Assembly: GCA_019055375.1 (NCBI GenBank)
Contig: JAHQIW010000829.1
Span: 124,001 to 188,000, forward strand
Direction of reading: 5' to 3'
Length of the DNA stretch: 64,000 nt
Origin: Parelaphostrongylus tenuis
Lineage: Eukaryota; Nematoda; Chromadorea; Rhabditida; Metastrongylidae
The position numbers and the translations under genes are program-made. Below the pieces are notes generated by a model. The model was not told where the DNA came from. It saw nothing but the letters and a program-made list of their open reading frames with translations, and did not search any database. The stretch's first letter is position 1. Every line of letters begins with the position of its first letter. Of this stretch, positions 36,561-46,459 are shown piece after piece.

Positions 36561-37019
36561 CGATGGTAGAAGTTTCTGGAAAAATAAACACGACTTGCGC
36601 ATTGTTAGACTCAAGAAATTGGTTGTACAAATGAAATACTTTTTCAGTTTCTTCTATGATGCCTAATGAGTTCATTACTTGTGCATCCATCAAGTGACAC
36701 TTCCCACATTTCACCTATTCGCGCTTCGTCCTGATTTTATGTCAGTAAATTAAACGGCTCATTATAGTCTATGACTCTCAATCACTGCTCTCGACCTTGA
36801 AATTGCTGGAATTAAAACTTTTTGGTTCCTCATAACAGCCTTGCGTAGTCAAACGCAATGTAGACAATCGCAGCAATTGACTAGTTATTTCATTTGAGAT
36901 TACGAAAAATGTTGGTTGGTGAAAAGTAAATGCAGTTTCAGACTGTGAGTTCAAAATAGTTTCAGAATAGTAGATACAACTCACAATTCAAAAACGTACT
37001 AGACCCATAAACTGTTTAC

Positions 37020-37600
37020 AAACTTACAGTGCAGCGGTGGTTCAAGAAATTCTGTAAGGGAGACAATGCCTTGAAAATAAAGAACGTAGTGGCCGTTCAG
37101 GGGAAGTCGACTACATCAGTTGAGCGCAAACATTGAAGCTGATGATATTGAGGCTACAACAGATGACGTAAAAGTACTTAAAGTCGATAATTCCACGGTC
37201 GTTAGCCATTTGAAGCAGATTTAAAAAGTGAAAAAGGTCGGTGCAAAATTAACTGCGGTTTGATTTCAGCCAGCCGGCAGCCACACGTCACAACAAACGC
37301 TTCGAAAGTTAAGCGAACTGCGCTACAAAGTTTTGCCTCATCCTCCATATTCGTCGGATCTTCCGCTAGCCGAACAACCATTCTCCGAAGCACCTCGACA
37401 CTTCTAGAAGTGAAAACGCTTCCACGAGGAACACGACGCAAGGAATGCTTCCCGAGAGTCTGCCGGATCCCGAGGCACCAATTTTTTTCTTGCTACAAAA
37501 ATAAACAAGCTTATTACTCATTGAAAATACGTGTTGATTGTAAAGGTTGCTATTTTGATCAATATAGATGCGTTTGAACTCATCTATATCAATCAGTAAT
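37020..37600 (+). pseudogene. mariner transposase relic, internally deleted
   Basis: Plus-strand sequence gives TVQRWFKKFCKGDNAL at 37027-37074, the mariner helix-turn-helix end. After a frameshift it gives STVVSHLKQI (about 37193-37222), corresponding to the consensus TTVVRHLKQIGKVKKL. From 37290 the frame gives SQQTLRKLSELRYKVLPHPP and YSSDLP, the block before the third catalytic Asp. The end near 37540-37570 gives GCYFDQY. The middle, with the first two catalytic Asp, is missing. Stops and frameshifts throughout: dead copy. Confidence 0.8.
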
Positions 37601-38004
37601 TTACGTTTCAAAACGATCATTACTTTTGAATTATCCCAGTGGTATACGCACACATCATCACTCATTTTTCAACAGTACCATTTGGTGGGTCAGAATGGTG
37701 AAGACGTGGAAAGCATAATTTCACGTTGTTTCACCTTAACAACGTTTCCTCGTCCTTATTATAAGTAGGGGGACTTGCGGGACGTACCGCTTGAATGTAA
37801 CTAGAAATTGCTTGGAACACTCTCTCTCTCTGACTTTAAGGCCATTTATGTTACTCAATAGTACCATGAGCAATATCTGAGAAGTGAAAACGACTCTAAA
37901 ATGAACTATATTTTAGGGTCATTTGAGTGTTGATATAGAGTTCCCACCTTTAATATGTATGCATCAGAGTGTACCATATAAATGTATCAGTTTTCTTGCC
38001 ATGT
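37601..38004. other. No supported gene
   Basis: Contains TTTCACCTTAACAACG and short ORFs; nothing assignable. Confidence 0.45.
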
Positions 38005-38250
38005 AGGGACGGTACAATGCAGTGATTAGTGGTGAGGTGTATCAGAAAGCTTGGTGATAAGCAAGGCGCTGGTTTGATCTTCTCCTCCAATCCCTTTTGT
38101 TGCAATCAATCAACGAAAGCCTCAAGGGACGCGCTAGCTCAGCTCCTTCCAGGATTGCCGGGAGAATCACCTCGATCAGCATTCTACGAAATTCATAAAG
38201 GCAATATTATATGCTGGGACTCGCATAGTAAATTGTGATAAAGGGTTGCG
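38005..38250 (+). repeat. tRNA-derived SINE, family 2
   Basis: Head GGTACAATGCAGTGATTAGTGG; body AGCTCCTTCCAGGATTGCCG; tail ATATGCTGGGACTCGCATAG, similar to the GTGCTGGGATCCACACAG tail of 17385-17700. The block GATAAGCAAGGCGCTGGTT is repeated at 45189-45207. Confidence 0.6.
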
Positions 38251-39454
38251 TAAAAAATAATAACTTTACGTCTCAGGTTTTTTACACGATCAGTCATCAT
38301 GTTCCATACTGTGCAGATCACAAAACTTTCAGGGTTAGATTCGTTTACTCGCATGCATCTCCCCCAGAGGTCTTCAAGCATCTCGCGTTTTGTTTCGAGT
38401 GCTGCTCGACGATTTCGTCTTCTTTATGAAAGACTAAAAATACTAGTGGGGCAGACTCTTTGCAATCTTGGATGGACCCCAACTAGGGCGCTCCGTAAGA
38501 CAATCGTTGATTGATTGTAGGAAAGTGTTAAACACGATATTGAACGAGCATCTTGAGTTCTTCAAGCTCGCGTTACTAAGCACTGCCCCTCATTGAACCC
38601 AATGTATCACGCGAATTTGTCCAATTAATTGTCCAATGTTGTCAAATACGAAATGAAATTTATTAAAGTGAATACATCGGACCATTAAATACACAAAAAC
38701 AAATATCACCACGTGAGTAAAGGAAAAAATTGGAAAATTCTTCAAATGAGACTCTTCAATTATAAAAAGCTATGGAAACTCTGAAAGAGACTAGATCATA
38801 GTAAACGTTTCACCTAGCGGAACCAGAAAAGAGCGTAACTGATTCGCCAGAGAATAACTATATGATTTTAGGAACAAGATGTCCATCTTTCCTATTACCT
38901 AGAGAAAAGCAATAGTCAACTTTCATACTACCCAGTAAGACTATAATTACAAACTAGTGCATATGCTATCAGATGTATTGAAAAAGATACAAATTACACA
39001 AACACAACCCATGACAACACTGGCAAAATCTTACTCGTCCTCATCAAAATCTTCGAAAAAAAATATGTACTAAGCATACAGCCATCATGAAAATACTATT
39101 CGTTCATAAAGCGCAGAGATACGATAGGAAAAATTTGATGAAACAATCAAGTCAGATACACGACAAAAAAAGCTATAATCATACTCGTTTAAAAAAGCCG
39201 TAATAGCCTAAAGAGAAAAGAGAACATAGCACATCAGAAAGAGGCCTTCAACATTTCTCGGCAATGATCGACAAATTCTCTGAAATTATCGCACTGTTAA
39301 TTCCCCAGAAAACTGTTGATAATCTTTTTTGAAAAGACTACGGAAGACCCATCAAATCAAACGGAGACACAAGAATTCTTCGTTTTTTCATTTTCTTAGT
39401 GGTGCCATAAAGTTGTAATTACATATCTAAGAACCTTGGATGAGTATGCAAAAC
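38251..39454. other. No supported gene
   Basis: Short ORFs; A+T-rich from 38640. Could hold the 3' untranslated end of the neighbouring gene if that gene extends further, but no exon was recognised. Confidence 0.4.
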
Positions 39455-39657
39455 ATTCGACCACGGGAGAAAGTCGAACTCGCACTTCACCCGTACCATT
39501 GTCACATGCTACTTTTTTCGATACAACCTATCGTAGCCGAACAAGGTTAGCTACGCGATGGTCTCGATGATGTAATGGTAGCGAGCATTTAAGGTATAGG
39601 TCAAACGCGAGTTCAATTCCTGGGATTGAATGTTTTGCACATCACTCACTATTCCCA
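39455..39657. repeat. Inverted repeat with tRNA-like arms at gene 3' end
   Basis: The left arm (minus) has GAAAGTCGAACTCGCACTTCACC (39469-39491). The right arm (plus) has GATGTAATGGTAGCGAGCA and GCGAGTTCAATTCC. The family terminus TTTTGCACATCACTCACTATTCCCA ends at about 39657. The stop codon of the minus-strand ABHD12-type gene (39649-39651) lies inside this terminus. Confidence 0.7.
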
Positions 39658-39991
39658 GAGAACACAGCTGAAAATGAAAAAAACCCACGGAACGATTTTT
39701 TGCAATTCTGGAGCCGTATATATAAATTTGTGCTTATAATTCCTTTCATTTTCAAATTCCACGTATTCAACATCCCGCGAAGCAGCTAGCGCCGCATCCT
39801 GCAATTTTCCTTCAATAGAACGAATGGAGGGCGGCATACACCAGATATCTCTGACATACAGCACTCACGTGAAGATGTCATATTGGGAAAGAAATACACT
39901 TTACAGGTTACTTACCCTAAGTTTTCGGGCAAGTTTCACAGGTATAACAGGATCGTCACCAGCGTGTATGATCAATATTGGACACGAAACA
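39649..39991 (-). CDS. ABHD12: ABHD12 exons: catalytic Asp and His, C-terminus
   Basis: Exon 39991-39916 gives NVSCPILIIHAGDDPVIPVK and LARKLR. Exon 39798-39649 gives DAALAASRDVEYVEFENERN, then YKHKFIYTAPELQKIV and a short tail to TAG. The His of KHKFIY aligns with catalytic His372 of human ABHD12. The last residues (PWVFFIFSCVLWE) do not resemble the family and run into a repeat terminus. They contain a GT...TTTTCAG pair only 17 nt apart, too short to be an intron. Confidence 0.85.
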
Positions 39992-42900
39992 CTAAAAACA
40001 ATAGATGCTTTCATGCTATTAACCAATTCAAAACGACATGAACCGTTTCCGGTACATGATTTTTGAAAGCTTTTTTCACTAGACAAAATACACTGGACTT
40101 CCAGTAGTCAATCGATAATTCTAAAAACGGTGATTCTGACACTATGCTTGATTTTTTATAGGGTGCTGTAGCAGCGGAAAGAGAACCACGTTCCACAATA
40201 AGAGTGCTGTTTGCTCAGCTAGGATTTCTGGATGGTTCATAGTGCTGATTCGTTACCACTAATCTCGCTGATCTCAGAACTAGATTTTGTCACACCTCTT
40301 CTTTCGACCGCTTTTTACAGACCCGCTCAAAGTCTGATAAGGACATCACATGTTTGCACTAGACCTAATCGGTCAAAACGTGTTACATCCTTAGCTGAAT
40401 TTTATTTTGAGAAAGGTCTTTAAATGCGCTGCAAGAGCGAAAGATATACATGCACCAAAAGCATATGAGCGTATAGAGTAAATCATGCAATATCGGAATA
40501 CATAAAATCCAAGAGTTTTTTCTCAAAACGGAAAAAAACCTAATTATATTACAAAGATGGCGCGCGCTTGCGAGTCACGCTGAGCGAGAGGTCAACTTTC
40601 GCTCTCAAAAGGGATATCAGCACTATTCAACATCAGTATTTGCCTCGGATAAGGTTAAAACAGAAGTAAAGCTATGGCGACCAGTTAACGAATAACAAAG
40701 TAAACAGAATGATGAGAGGCATTTAATGTTTTTGAGCGAGATCTCGAAATAGTCGATTGAAAGGTAATATTACACATGGCCACGTAACAGCCGCACGCCG
40801 TGCAATCAACAATCAATCACTGGAAAAGAACGCCGCGGTGACTCTTTCACCGTGCGTCGAGGGTAAAAAGTTCGTCGCCGATTGTTCTATATAGAGGGTA
40901 TATCTTCGATGAAGTGACTGAACGAAAAAGCACCATAATCTGACGAGGCTGGAGAGCCGAAGCACGTGACTAGCACTTGAGAGAAAAAAAACTTCAGAAG
41001 TACCATAACAGGTCTGCTAAAAGGCTCAAACACTGTTCACTTTTTTTGAGCGAGTTTCGAAATAGTCGATTGAAAGGTATCGTTACATAGTATGTTTGGT
41101 GAGAATCAAAGCCAAAGATTCACTGGATATAACCTATCAAAGGAAAAAACACATCCTTACTTAACTATGCGTTGATCAGTTTCCATGGTAAGGCCAACTT
41201 TCTGCAGTGGCTGTACTATTAGATTTCGAACCATAGTTTCAGGCATCCATCGTACAGTCTAAAAATATCGAAACGTACATAGGATCAGTACTAAACTACG
41301 CCAAAAAAACTCACTAAGCTAAATGGATGATTCATAATAACGTCTCGAAGATTGTTGAACGGTGATTCGAGAATGAGCCCTAGAGGTGGTCGGCCATCTA
41401 TAGACAGATCCATAGCCAACTTCGTTGCAACTCTGAAGATGAGTTGTACATTTACGAGATAGGGAGACTGTGGTGAAAAGACAGTATTTGAGAAAGCTAA
41501 CCCGGTTCCCATAGAATGACCCCAAATGATGATTGCATTTTTCACGCAAAGACTTTTCACATAGTCGTAGACAACGTGGCTATCATTGACAAGACCTCTC
41601 TCACTTGGATATCCATCAGAGTCACCATACCCTAAAAAAGGATCGAGTGTGTCCTCAAGATGCTCAGTTCGATTTCAAAGATTCACAAAAGGGGAACGAC
41701 CACCTCTATAATCAAAGGCGACCACTTGATAACCCAAAGCGGACAACACGTTGTACATTTCGACACGATGTGATATAGTCCTACAAAAACATTACTTTAC
41801 TTCCAAAATTATAAAAAAATGAGCTCTTAGAATCGACCAGTCCTCTAGCGATTGCGCCATTTACTCGCCCAAATTCCTAGCGTCGTAGAGGTGGCTTATT
41901 GCATAAGTGTCCTTTACATACTCGCAATGGCCTGTCGGTGTGTCATGTCGGTGCTGCTATCCTCCCAGACAAGTCTGGTATCAATGTCAACTCCCATGAC
42001 ACGGGAGGCTAGGTGAGCGCTGAAGGCGGGACTGAACCATCGACAATGAACTGATCAACCACGTGAGTCACACGCGCTCTGCAATAAATAAGAACACAAC
42101 ACACCTGTCGAAGGAGTTTCCGTGTAGATACAAAACTATCGGATATTTCTCTATTGATAATAATGTCTCCATCTCGTCGTCACATGGATGGACGCCTTTT
42201 TCGCGATATACTGACGACAATGATGACGGTAACACATGCCTATACGCCTACGCATTAGAATATACACCAATGCTATAAATTTCTAACGTCTTAAGGATAA
42301 ACACCAACCAAACGCCAATATCTCCTTCCTCACCACGTAAATAAAATGCCCTTCCTATGGATCTGACATTGTTCGCTGAGACATTCATATAGTCTGTCAG
42401 CGGCATCCTACCTAAACATAATAACAATAGGAACTCCCACGATCGACTATCTGTAAATCTCGGCATAGCTAGAATAAATCAGTACTTTCCTATTGATAAG
42501 CAGCTTCACGACTGGTGATATTAGCTTCATTGACTTTTGGTAACGCAGTACATTGGCACATCATAATAATGCAGTACAGCAGTGCAATAATACTAGGTTG
42601 AGGAATAGTTTCTTGATACCCACGAGAAATCAAATTTTTTGTTTGTTCTATACAGTATCGAATTTTGTAAATTCACGGGAATATCTTAGGAATATTTCCA
42701 TGAGAAACTCGAAGGGCAACACTATTCATAGTGCATCAAATTTTAGATTACTCTTCGGATATCAGATGACGACGATGGACATAATTGAACTTCGAGTTGA
42801 CTGAAGCTCAAGCCAATCGCAGCGTTGAAGTTTACCGTCAGTTGTTGCAGAACCGTTGAATTCTGGAAGCGTACCGTGACATCGCATGGGAAGTGGATTT

Positions 42901-45900
42901 ACCTAGTCAATCGCGATCGAGCAAACGTTGGGTTACAGAAGGTCAAGCTCCGCCATTAGTTGCACGTCAAAATCCGCTCGGCCAAAAAGTCAGAAAGGTC
43001 CGGTAGAAAATCGAAGGTGTCTTGTATCTTGAACTTGTTTCGAATTGTTGCGCCATCAATGGCGAACTTTACTACTAGCAAGTGGATCGAGTCTACAATG
43101 CGTTAGAGAGCATAGTAGCCGACATAGATTCGTCGAAAGCGCGCGTTGTTTCATTAACGCAATACCAAACCTCATACCGCAAAGAAGACTGAAGAGAAGT
43201 TTGATAACTTGTAGAAAGTCGAGTCTTGCCTCACCCAGTCCACAGTCCAGTTGCTGCGTCGTCAGTTATGGTCTCTTTCGCTTAGTAGAACATTTTTGCG
43301 TGGACGCCGATTCGAGACATTTGATCAAGTTGAAGAGGCAAGTCAGGAAATTTTAGATTCAAAGCCCAAGGAATGGCGATTTCGAGCAGATCAGGAAGCT
43401 TCCGGATCGTTGGTAGAAGATCGTGGATAATGACGGTCTTAATTCGAGGAATAATTAATATTGCTTTTAAGTGAAATCATATATGAGCTAAGAATTTTCA
43501 GCGGGTATCAAAGGACTTTTACCTCAACCTGTTAATACAGTGGCTATTGTTTCGACAAGCCTCGCCTTCTTTAGAGCTTAGAGGGATCAACTCCAAATCA
43601 ATCATAGATTAATTTGACCTTCCCCTGCTCTGAAGAAGACGGCTTTCGTCAAAACGTTAGCCACTGTTATTATCGTAATTCTGTACTACATTACTAGTGC
43701 TTAATAAATGCTATTGTTACTTATGCACGGAGCTGATTATCAGAGAAGAAAACCGTTGACGATAGAAAGATACGCACGTGGTTCTGTTATTGATTTCAAC
43801 CATCCAAAGATGCTGTGATATGCAAAAAATTGGGCGGCTCCAGGGTAGTGTTGAAAGCGAGCCACACCTGTAGCGAAAGCGCGTACTACCACTAAATCCA
43901 CCAAGGTCGTTGTCCTGCTACTACTCTTTCTTCGATATGCACTATCGAAGCTATGAGAGGCCATATTGGATATATACCATATAATCCTCAAGAAGAAATC
44001 TTGCCGCTCTTATGAGAAAGTTATGACGTCATAATTTCATATCTAAGAATGCTGACTGATATGCAAAAGTTCTGACCACAGGCGGGAATTAAAGCTCGTT
44101 TCAGCCATACCGGGCTACCCTACTACAAGACCAAGGCCGTTGCTATGCTCTGTTCTTAGATTCACGCAAGTATAAAACCTAAAGAATATGAAGCTCTCGG
44201 CGCTGTCTAATTTCTTAGATGATATGCCATGACTACCTGAGGCCTATCAATGTTTCAAGTCAGTGCTGCTATTCTCCCATAAAGTCTAGTTGTCCAAGTT
44301 CTCCGACTCGGAAGGGATGGATGGCTTGCTAAGTCTCGCGCGCAGGATCTAATCATCAACCATATGTTTAATGGATATCATTTGATCCAACATGTCATGT
44401 GGTCTGGTAATGGGCTCTTATACAGCCCGATGCACTTGTTTCGACCTTATAGTCTCGTTACAGACTTTTTAGCCAGTCCTCTCGGGAGCCCTACTCTATG
44501 AAGAGGTAGCGAAGACGAACGATATAACTGTAAGTCAAGTAAAACCACCACCGAACTTACAGTGTTTTGCACTCGATGGCTCTCTGGCTGACGTTTTCAT
44601 AATATTATACCTTTATTTCGAGTGTTTTATTGGAACAACGCTCAAATTTCTATATATCTCATATTTATTATTTGAGCCAAACACTGACCATATGTGCCGC
44701 AAGGCACTTCTAACCATTGCGCCATACGCGCCCTTCATGCAAGGGTACTTAGTATTGAACACTATGTTGTAGACTCCGTAATTACCTAGACTGATTCCCA
44801 TTAGCCTTAGCTTGTATGACCAAATACTTGGATTTACTGATAAGCTTGCTTGAGTTTGTCGCAAAATTCTTTGTGCTCCAGATATCCACCGTTACCTTCT
44901 TCTCTAATGTGGCCATGATTCACGTCCCGTGAGTGTCCACAGCAATTTCTAAAGGACTTCTGCTCATGGTAGTTACATGGAATGGAATCGTGATCAGGAG
45001 GAACACCACAGAAACAACTACAGTGTTCAACGGCGTTTCATAGCAATCTCAAGTCATCTATGAACTGTGGCGTGGAGTTGGACACTATCTGAAGCTCCAA
45101 CACCACTAGTTAGCGGATGTTTCATAGCATTATTCATTTGCACGGCGTAGAGCAGTCGCGAGTAATGCGGCGTGTCAAGAAGCAAGGCGATAAGCAAGGC
45201 GTTGGTTCTATCCCCTACGCCAACACTGTACTTGTGTGGATGAAGCATTATTTCATTTCAACTGCTGTAACGCAGCACAAAATTGAAATCGACAAGTTTT
45301 TAGCTTTCGAATGACTACTACAATTTTAGTGAGAAAGCTTTGTCCAGCAAAAAGACCGCCAAATCATCGAGCATCACAGGACGCACGCCTTCCGCAAAAG
45401 GGTTCACCCTTTCGGGACCGTGGATCCACCTCCCCTGCATCTCTAACCACCAGCGTGGGTACGCACTGATTATATTATTTCAGTAGTATTATTGTTGTTA
45501 TTTTCCTATGTAATGTTATATGTAAATACATTATGTTGTTATAAGCAGGAAAATAACAACAATAATACTATTGAAATAATACATTAATATTATCCCTTTA
45601 ATTCGAGTGCATTGTTAAGACCACGCTCAAATTTCAATAGATCCTTTCATTATCATTGAGCCAACTTGTCATGTGGTCTGGTAAGGGCTCTTGTACAGCC
45701 CGATACACGTGTTTCGTCCTTATAGACTCATCAGCCGGGCAGAACCCGTCGTCTTTCGATATCTTTATAGTCAGTTCTCTCGGGAGCTCTGCTCCTTTAC
45801 AGAGAGTTATCGAAGACGAACGTTTTACACTCTACGTCAAGTGGAACTTTCACCTAACACAGAGTGTTGCGCACGCGATCGCACTCGAAATGAGGTATAA

Positions 45901-46365
45901 TTATGATAAAAATACAAGTAAAAGAGCAATCGACCGTACCAGACCACATGACAAGTTGGCTCAAGTAATAATGGAAGGATCTATTGAAATACAATAATAC
46001 TTTCAATGCGTTCCCAAGCTGGGATAAAAGTGCACAGGAGGTGGAACAGACCGTCCTGCGTTACCACGCTGGGAGTTAGAGATACAGAGGAGGTGAATCC
46101 GCGGTCCCAAAATGCTCAATAATAGTAATAATCCTGGCTCACTCCGAGATATTAGTCGCCGCATGTCTCGCTCTCGAAAGTAAAGCGTCACCAAATCGCA
46201 AAAAAAAGGTGAAACTGCAAATTCCAAAAAACGACAGAGAACTCACGAAAATTCAGGAAGAACATCTTCACCATTACGGTCGGAAATGAGAACACTAGTA
46301 GAGGGAACACCAAGAATGCAAGTACAAAGACAAAGGTGACGCTTTGGCATAGTAGAAATAGGGAG
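39649..46365 (-). CDS. ABHD12: ABHD12-type serine hydrolase, nine exons, 5' end missing
   Basis: Exons in transcript order: 46365-46247, 42411-42309, 42239-42105, 41780-41704, 41631-41502, 41432-41315, 41258-41161, 39991-39916 and 39798-39649. All have GT/AG introns and matching phases, giving about 334 residues; human ABHD12 has 398. Order of landmarks: transmembrane helix ending MVKMFFLNF, the EEGDIGVWHVLP block, LYLHGNS (oxyanion strand), VAFDYRGYGDSDG, WGHSMGTG (nucleophile Ser), LILESPFNNL, HAGDDPVIP (catalytic Asp), and YKHKFIY (catalytic His). ABHD12 is a membrane-anchored lysophosphatidylserine lipase of the endoplasmic reticulum. The whole triad is kept, so this is probably a working gene. 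The first exon(s) with the start codon were not found. The 3.8-kb intron 42412-46246 holds mariner, SINE and hammerhead elements. Confidence 0.88.
39992..41160. other. ABHD12 intron with a 45-bp direct repeat
   Basis: Non-coding by the exon model. TTTTGAGCGAG...CTCGAAATAGTCGATTGAAAGGTA at 40731-40775 recurs at 41044-41088 (TTCGAAATAGTCGATTGAAAGG), framing a 0.3-kb segment with a small G+C-rich hairpin at 40840-40862. Confidence 0.55.
41161..41780 (-). CDS. ABHD12: ABHD12 exons: alpha/beta hydrolase core
   Basis: Four exons: 41780-41704 (TISHRVEMYNVLSALGYQVV, AFDYRG), 41631-41502 (YGDSDGYPSERGLVND to WGHSMGTG), 41432-41315 (VATKLAMDLSIDGRPPLGLI, LESPFNN) and 41258-41161 (TVRWMPETMVRNLIVQPLQK, VGLTMETDQRI). 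Introns are 56-72 nt. The longer open frame across 41433-41501 is an unspliced read-through: removing that 69-nt intron restores GTGVATKLA, the family sequence. Confidence 0.88.
41860..42085 (-). repeat. Family 1 SINE in ABHD12 intron
   Basis: On the minus strand: head GCAGAGCGCGTGTGACTCACG, then GTTGATC, B-box-like GGTTCAGTCCC (42027-42037), body GATACCAGACTTGTCTGGGA. Matches the TACCAGACAGGTTTCGGACT and GGGAGGATA blocks of 17022-17316. Confidence 0.7.
42105..42411 (-). CDS. ABHD12: ABHD12 exons: linker and oxyanion strand
   Basis: Two exons, 42411-42309 and 42239-42105, split by a 69-nt intron (42240-42308). The first gives RMPLTDYMNVSANN and YLRGEEGDIGVW. The second gives HVLPSSLSSVYREKG and ends KYPIVLYLHGNSFDR, with HGN supplying the oxyanion hole. 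The junction codon TG|G restores Trp of GVWH exactly as in the family. Confidence 0.85.
42795..43450 (+). pseudogene. mariner transposase relic in ABHD12 intron
   Basis: Plus strand, opposite to the host gene. Residual translation: ELTEAQANRSVEVYRQLLQN, SSKRWVTEGQAP (the W...GQ.P block), KIEGVLYLEL, CAINGELYY.QVDR, VLPHPVHSPV (the PHPPYSPD block) and EILDSKPKEWR near the C-terminus. Several stops and frameshifts; catalytic Asp motifs are degraded. Dead copy, antisense within the intron. Confidence 0.8.
43627..43662 (+). ncRNA. Hammerhead-like motif, CTGAAGA family
   Basis: GCT (stem I) CTGAAGA, stem II GACGGCTTTCGTC (4 bp), AAAAC in place of GAAAC, then GTTAGCC with AGC pairing to GCT. Stem I (3 bp) and stem II are conserved, but G12 is lost. 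Confidence 0.5.
43663..44220 (-). repeat. Degenerate tRNA-like repeat arms
   Basis: Two minus-oriented arms: 43815-43935 (GATATGCAAAAAATTGGGC...CTACTACTCTTTC) and 44055-44150 (GATATGCAAAAGTTCTGACC, GGCGGGAATTAAAGCTCGTTTC). Both match the B-box side of the palindrome family at 48 kb. Confidence 0.5.
44220..44365 (-). repeat. Family 1 SINE fragment
   Basis: AGTGCTGCTATTCTCCCATAAAGTCTAGTTGTCC and GGATGGATGGCTTGCTAAGTC match 17090-17180 in reverse orientation. Confidence 0.6.
44385..44685 (-). repeat. Hammerhead-bearing element
   Basis: Starts TTTGATCCAACATGTCATGT and ends TTATTTGAGCC. A degenerate hammerhead lies at 44425-44467 (minus; GTAACGAGACTATAAGGTCGAAAC). The distal side has TTTCGAGTGTTTTATTGGAAC as in other members. 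Confidence 0.7.
44690..44750 (-). repeat. Family 1 SINE head
   Basis: Reverse of GGGCGCGTATGGCGCAATGG followed by TTAGAAGTGCC: a tRNA A-box region like 17022-17050. Confidence 0.6.
45135..45480. repeat. SINE family 2 fragment and G+C-rich repeat
   Basis: 45160-45230 shares AAGCAAGGCGATAAGCAAGGCG and GTTCTATCCCC with 38040-38090. 45400-45465 (GGGTTCACCCTTTCGGGACC, CTCCCCTGCATCTCTAACC) matches, inverted, 46040-46110 and 50220-50310. Confidence 0.5.
45483..45590. repeat. Perfect-arm A+T hairpin
   Basis: AGTAGTATTATTGTTGTTAT and continuing TTTCCT on the left is matched by AGGAAAATAACAACAATAATACT on the right, with a loop of about 45 nt rich in ATGTAAT. It sits between two inverted copies of the G+C-rich repeat, so the whole of 45400-46110 is a larger inverted structure into which a hammerhead element has inserted. 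Confidence 0.7.
45650..45985. repeat. Best-preserved hammerhead element
   Basis: Terminal inverted repeats of about 26 bp: GAGCCAACTTGTCATGTGGT then CTGGTA at the left, TACCAGACCACATGACAAGT then TGGCTC at the right. One hammerhead (45698-45740) lies 15-60 nt inside the left end. Interior blocks: CGAAGACGAACGTTTTACAC, AACACAGAGTGTT, CACTCGAAATGAGG. About 0.32 kb, no ORF. By structure a MITE; by ribozyme content closer to Penelope-like terminal repeats. Confidence 0.8.
45698..45740 (-). ncRNA. Type I hammerhead ribozyme, CTGATGA, complete core
   Basis: From 45740 on the minus strand: GCCCGG, then CTGATGA (canonical core), stem II GTCT-ATAA-GGAC (4 bp, one G-U), GAAA, stem III AC/GT closed by loop ACGT, cleavage triplet GTA, and TCGGGC. 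Stem I pairs all six positions (one G-U next to the core). Every catalytic position agrees with the hammerhead consensus. This is the strongest ribozyme candidate in the window with 62567-62609. Confidence 0.87.
46003..46150. repeat. Dispersed G+C-richer repeat
   Basis: GGAGGTGGAACAGACCGTCC and CACGCTGGGAGTTAGAGATAC recur at 50220-50290 (GGAGGTGGAGCAGACCATCC). Class unknown. Confidence 0.6.
46247..46365 (-). CDS. ABHD12: ABHD12 exon with transmembrane anchor
   Basis: Acceptor TTATTTTAG before 46365 and donor GTGAGT after 46247. Translation SLFLLCQSVTFVFVLAFLVF followed by PLLVFSFPTVMVKMFFLNF is a single hydrophobic helix. It ends in the FLNF motif that in the human protein is followed by a basic residue. 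The leftover C joins GT of the next exon to give Arg. A 36-nt intron with GTGAGT/TTTTAG could link it to upstream coding ending at 46402, but that exon is not proven. Confidence 0.8.
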
Positions 46366-46459
46366 CTAAAATAAGAAAACTGACTTGGATGAAAGACTCA
46401 CAGGTGGATCAAATTCCTCAAACAAAAAGGAAAATGTACCTCAACTCCATTTCTAGGTA

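Noticed and set aside
41291..41560. Single 89-codon hydrolase ORF
   Set aside because: The frame reads through an intron (41433-41501) and past a donor at 41314; the spliced exons match the ABHD12 family exactly, the unspliced frame does not.
43045..43356. 103-codon ORF as a host gene
   Set aside because: Off-frame reading of a mariner transposase relic.
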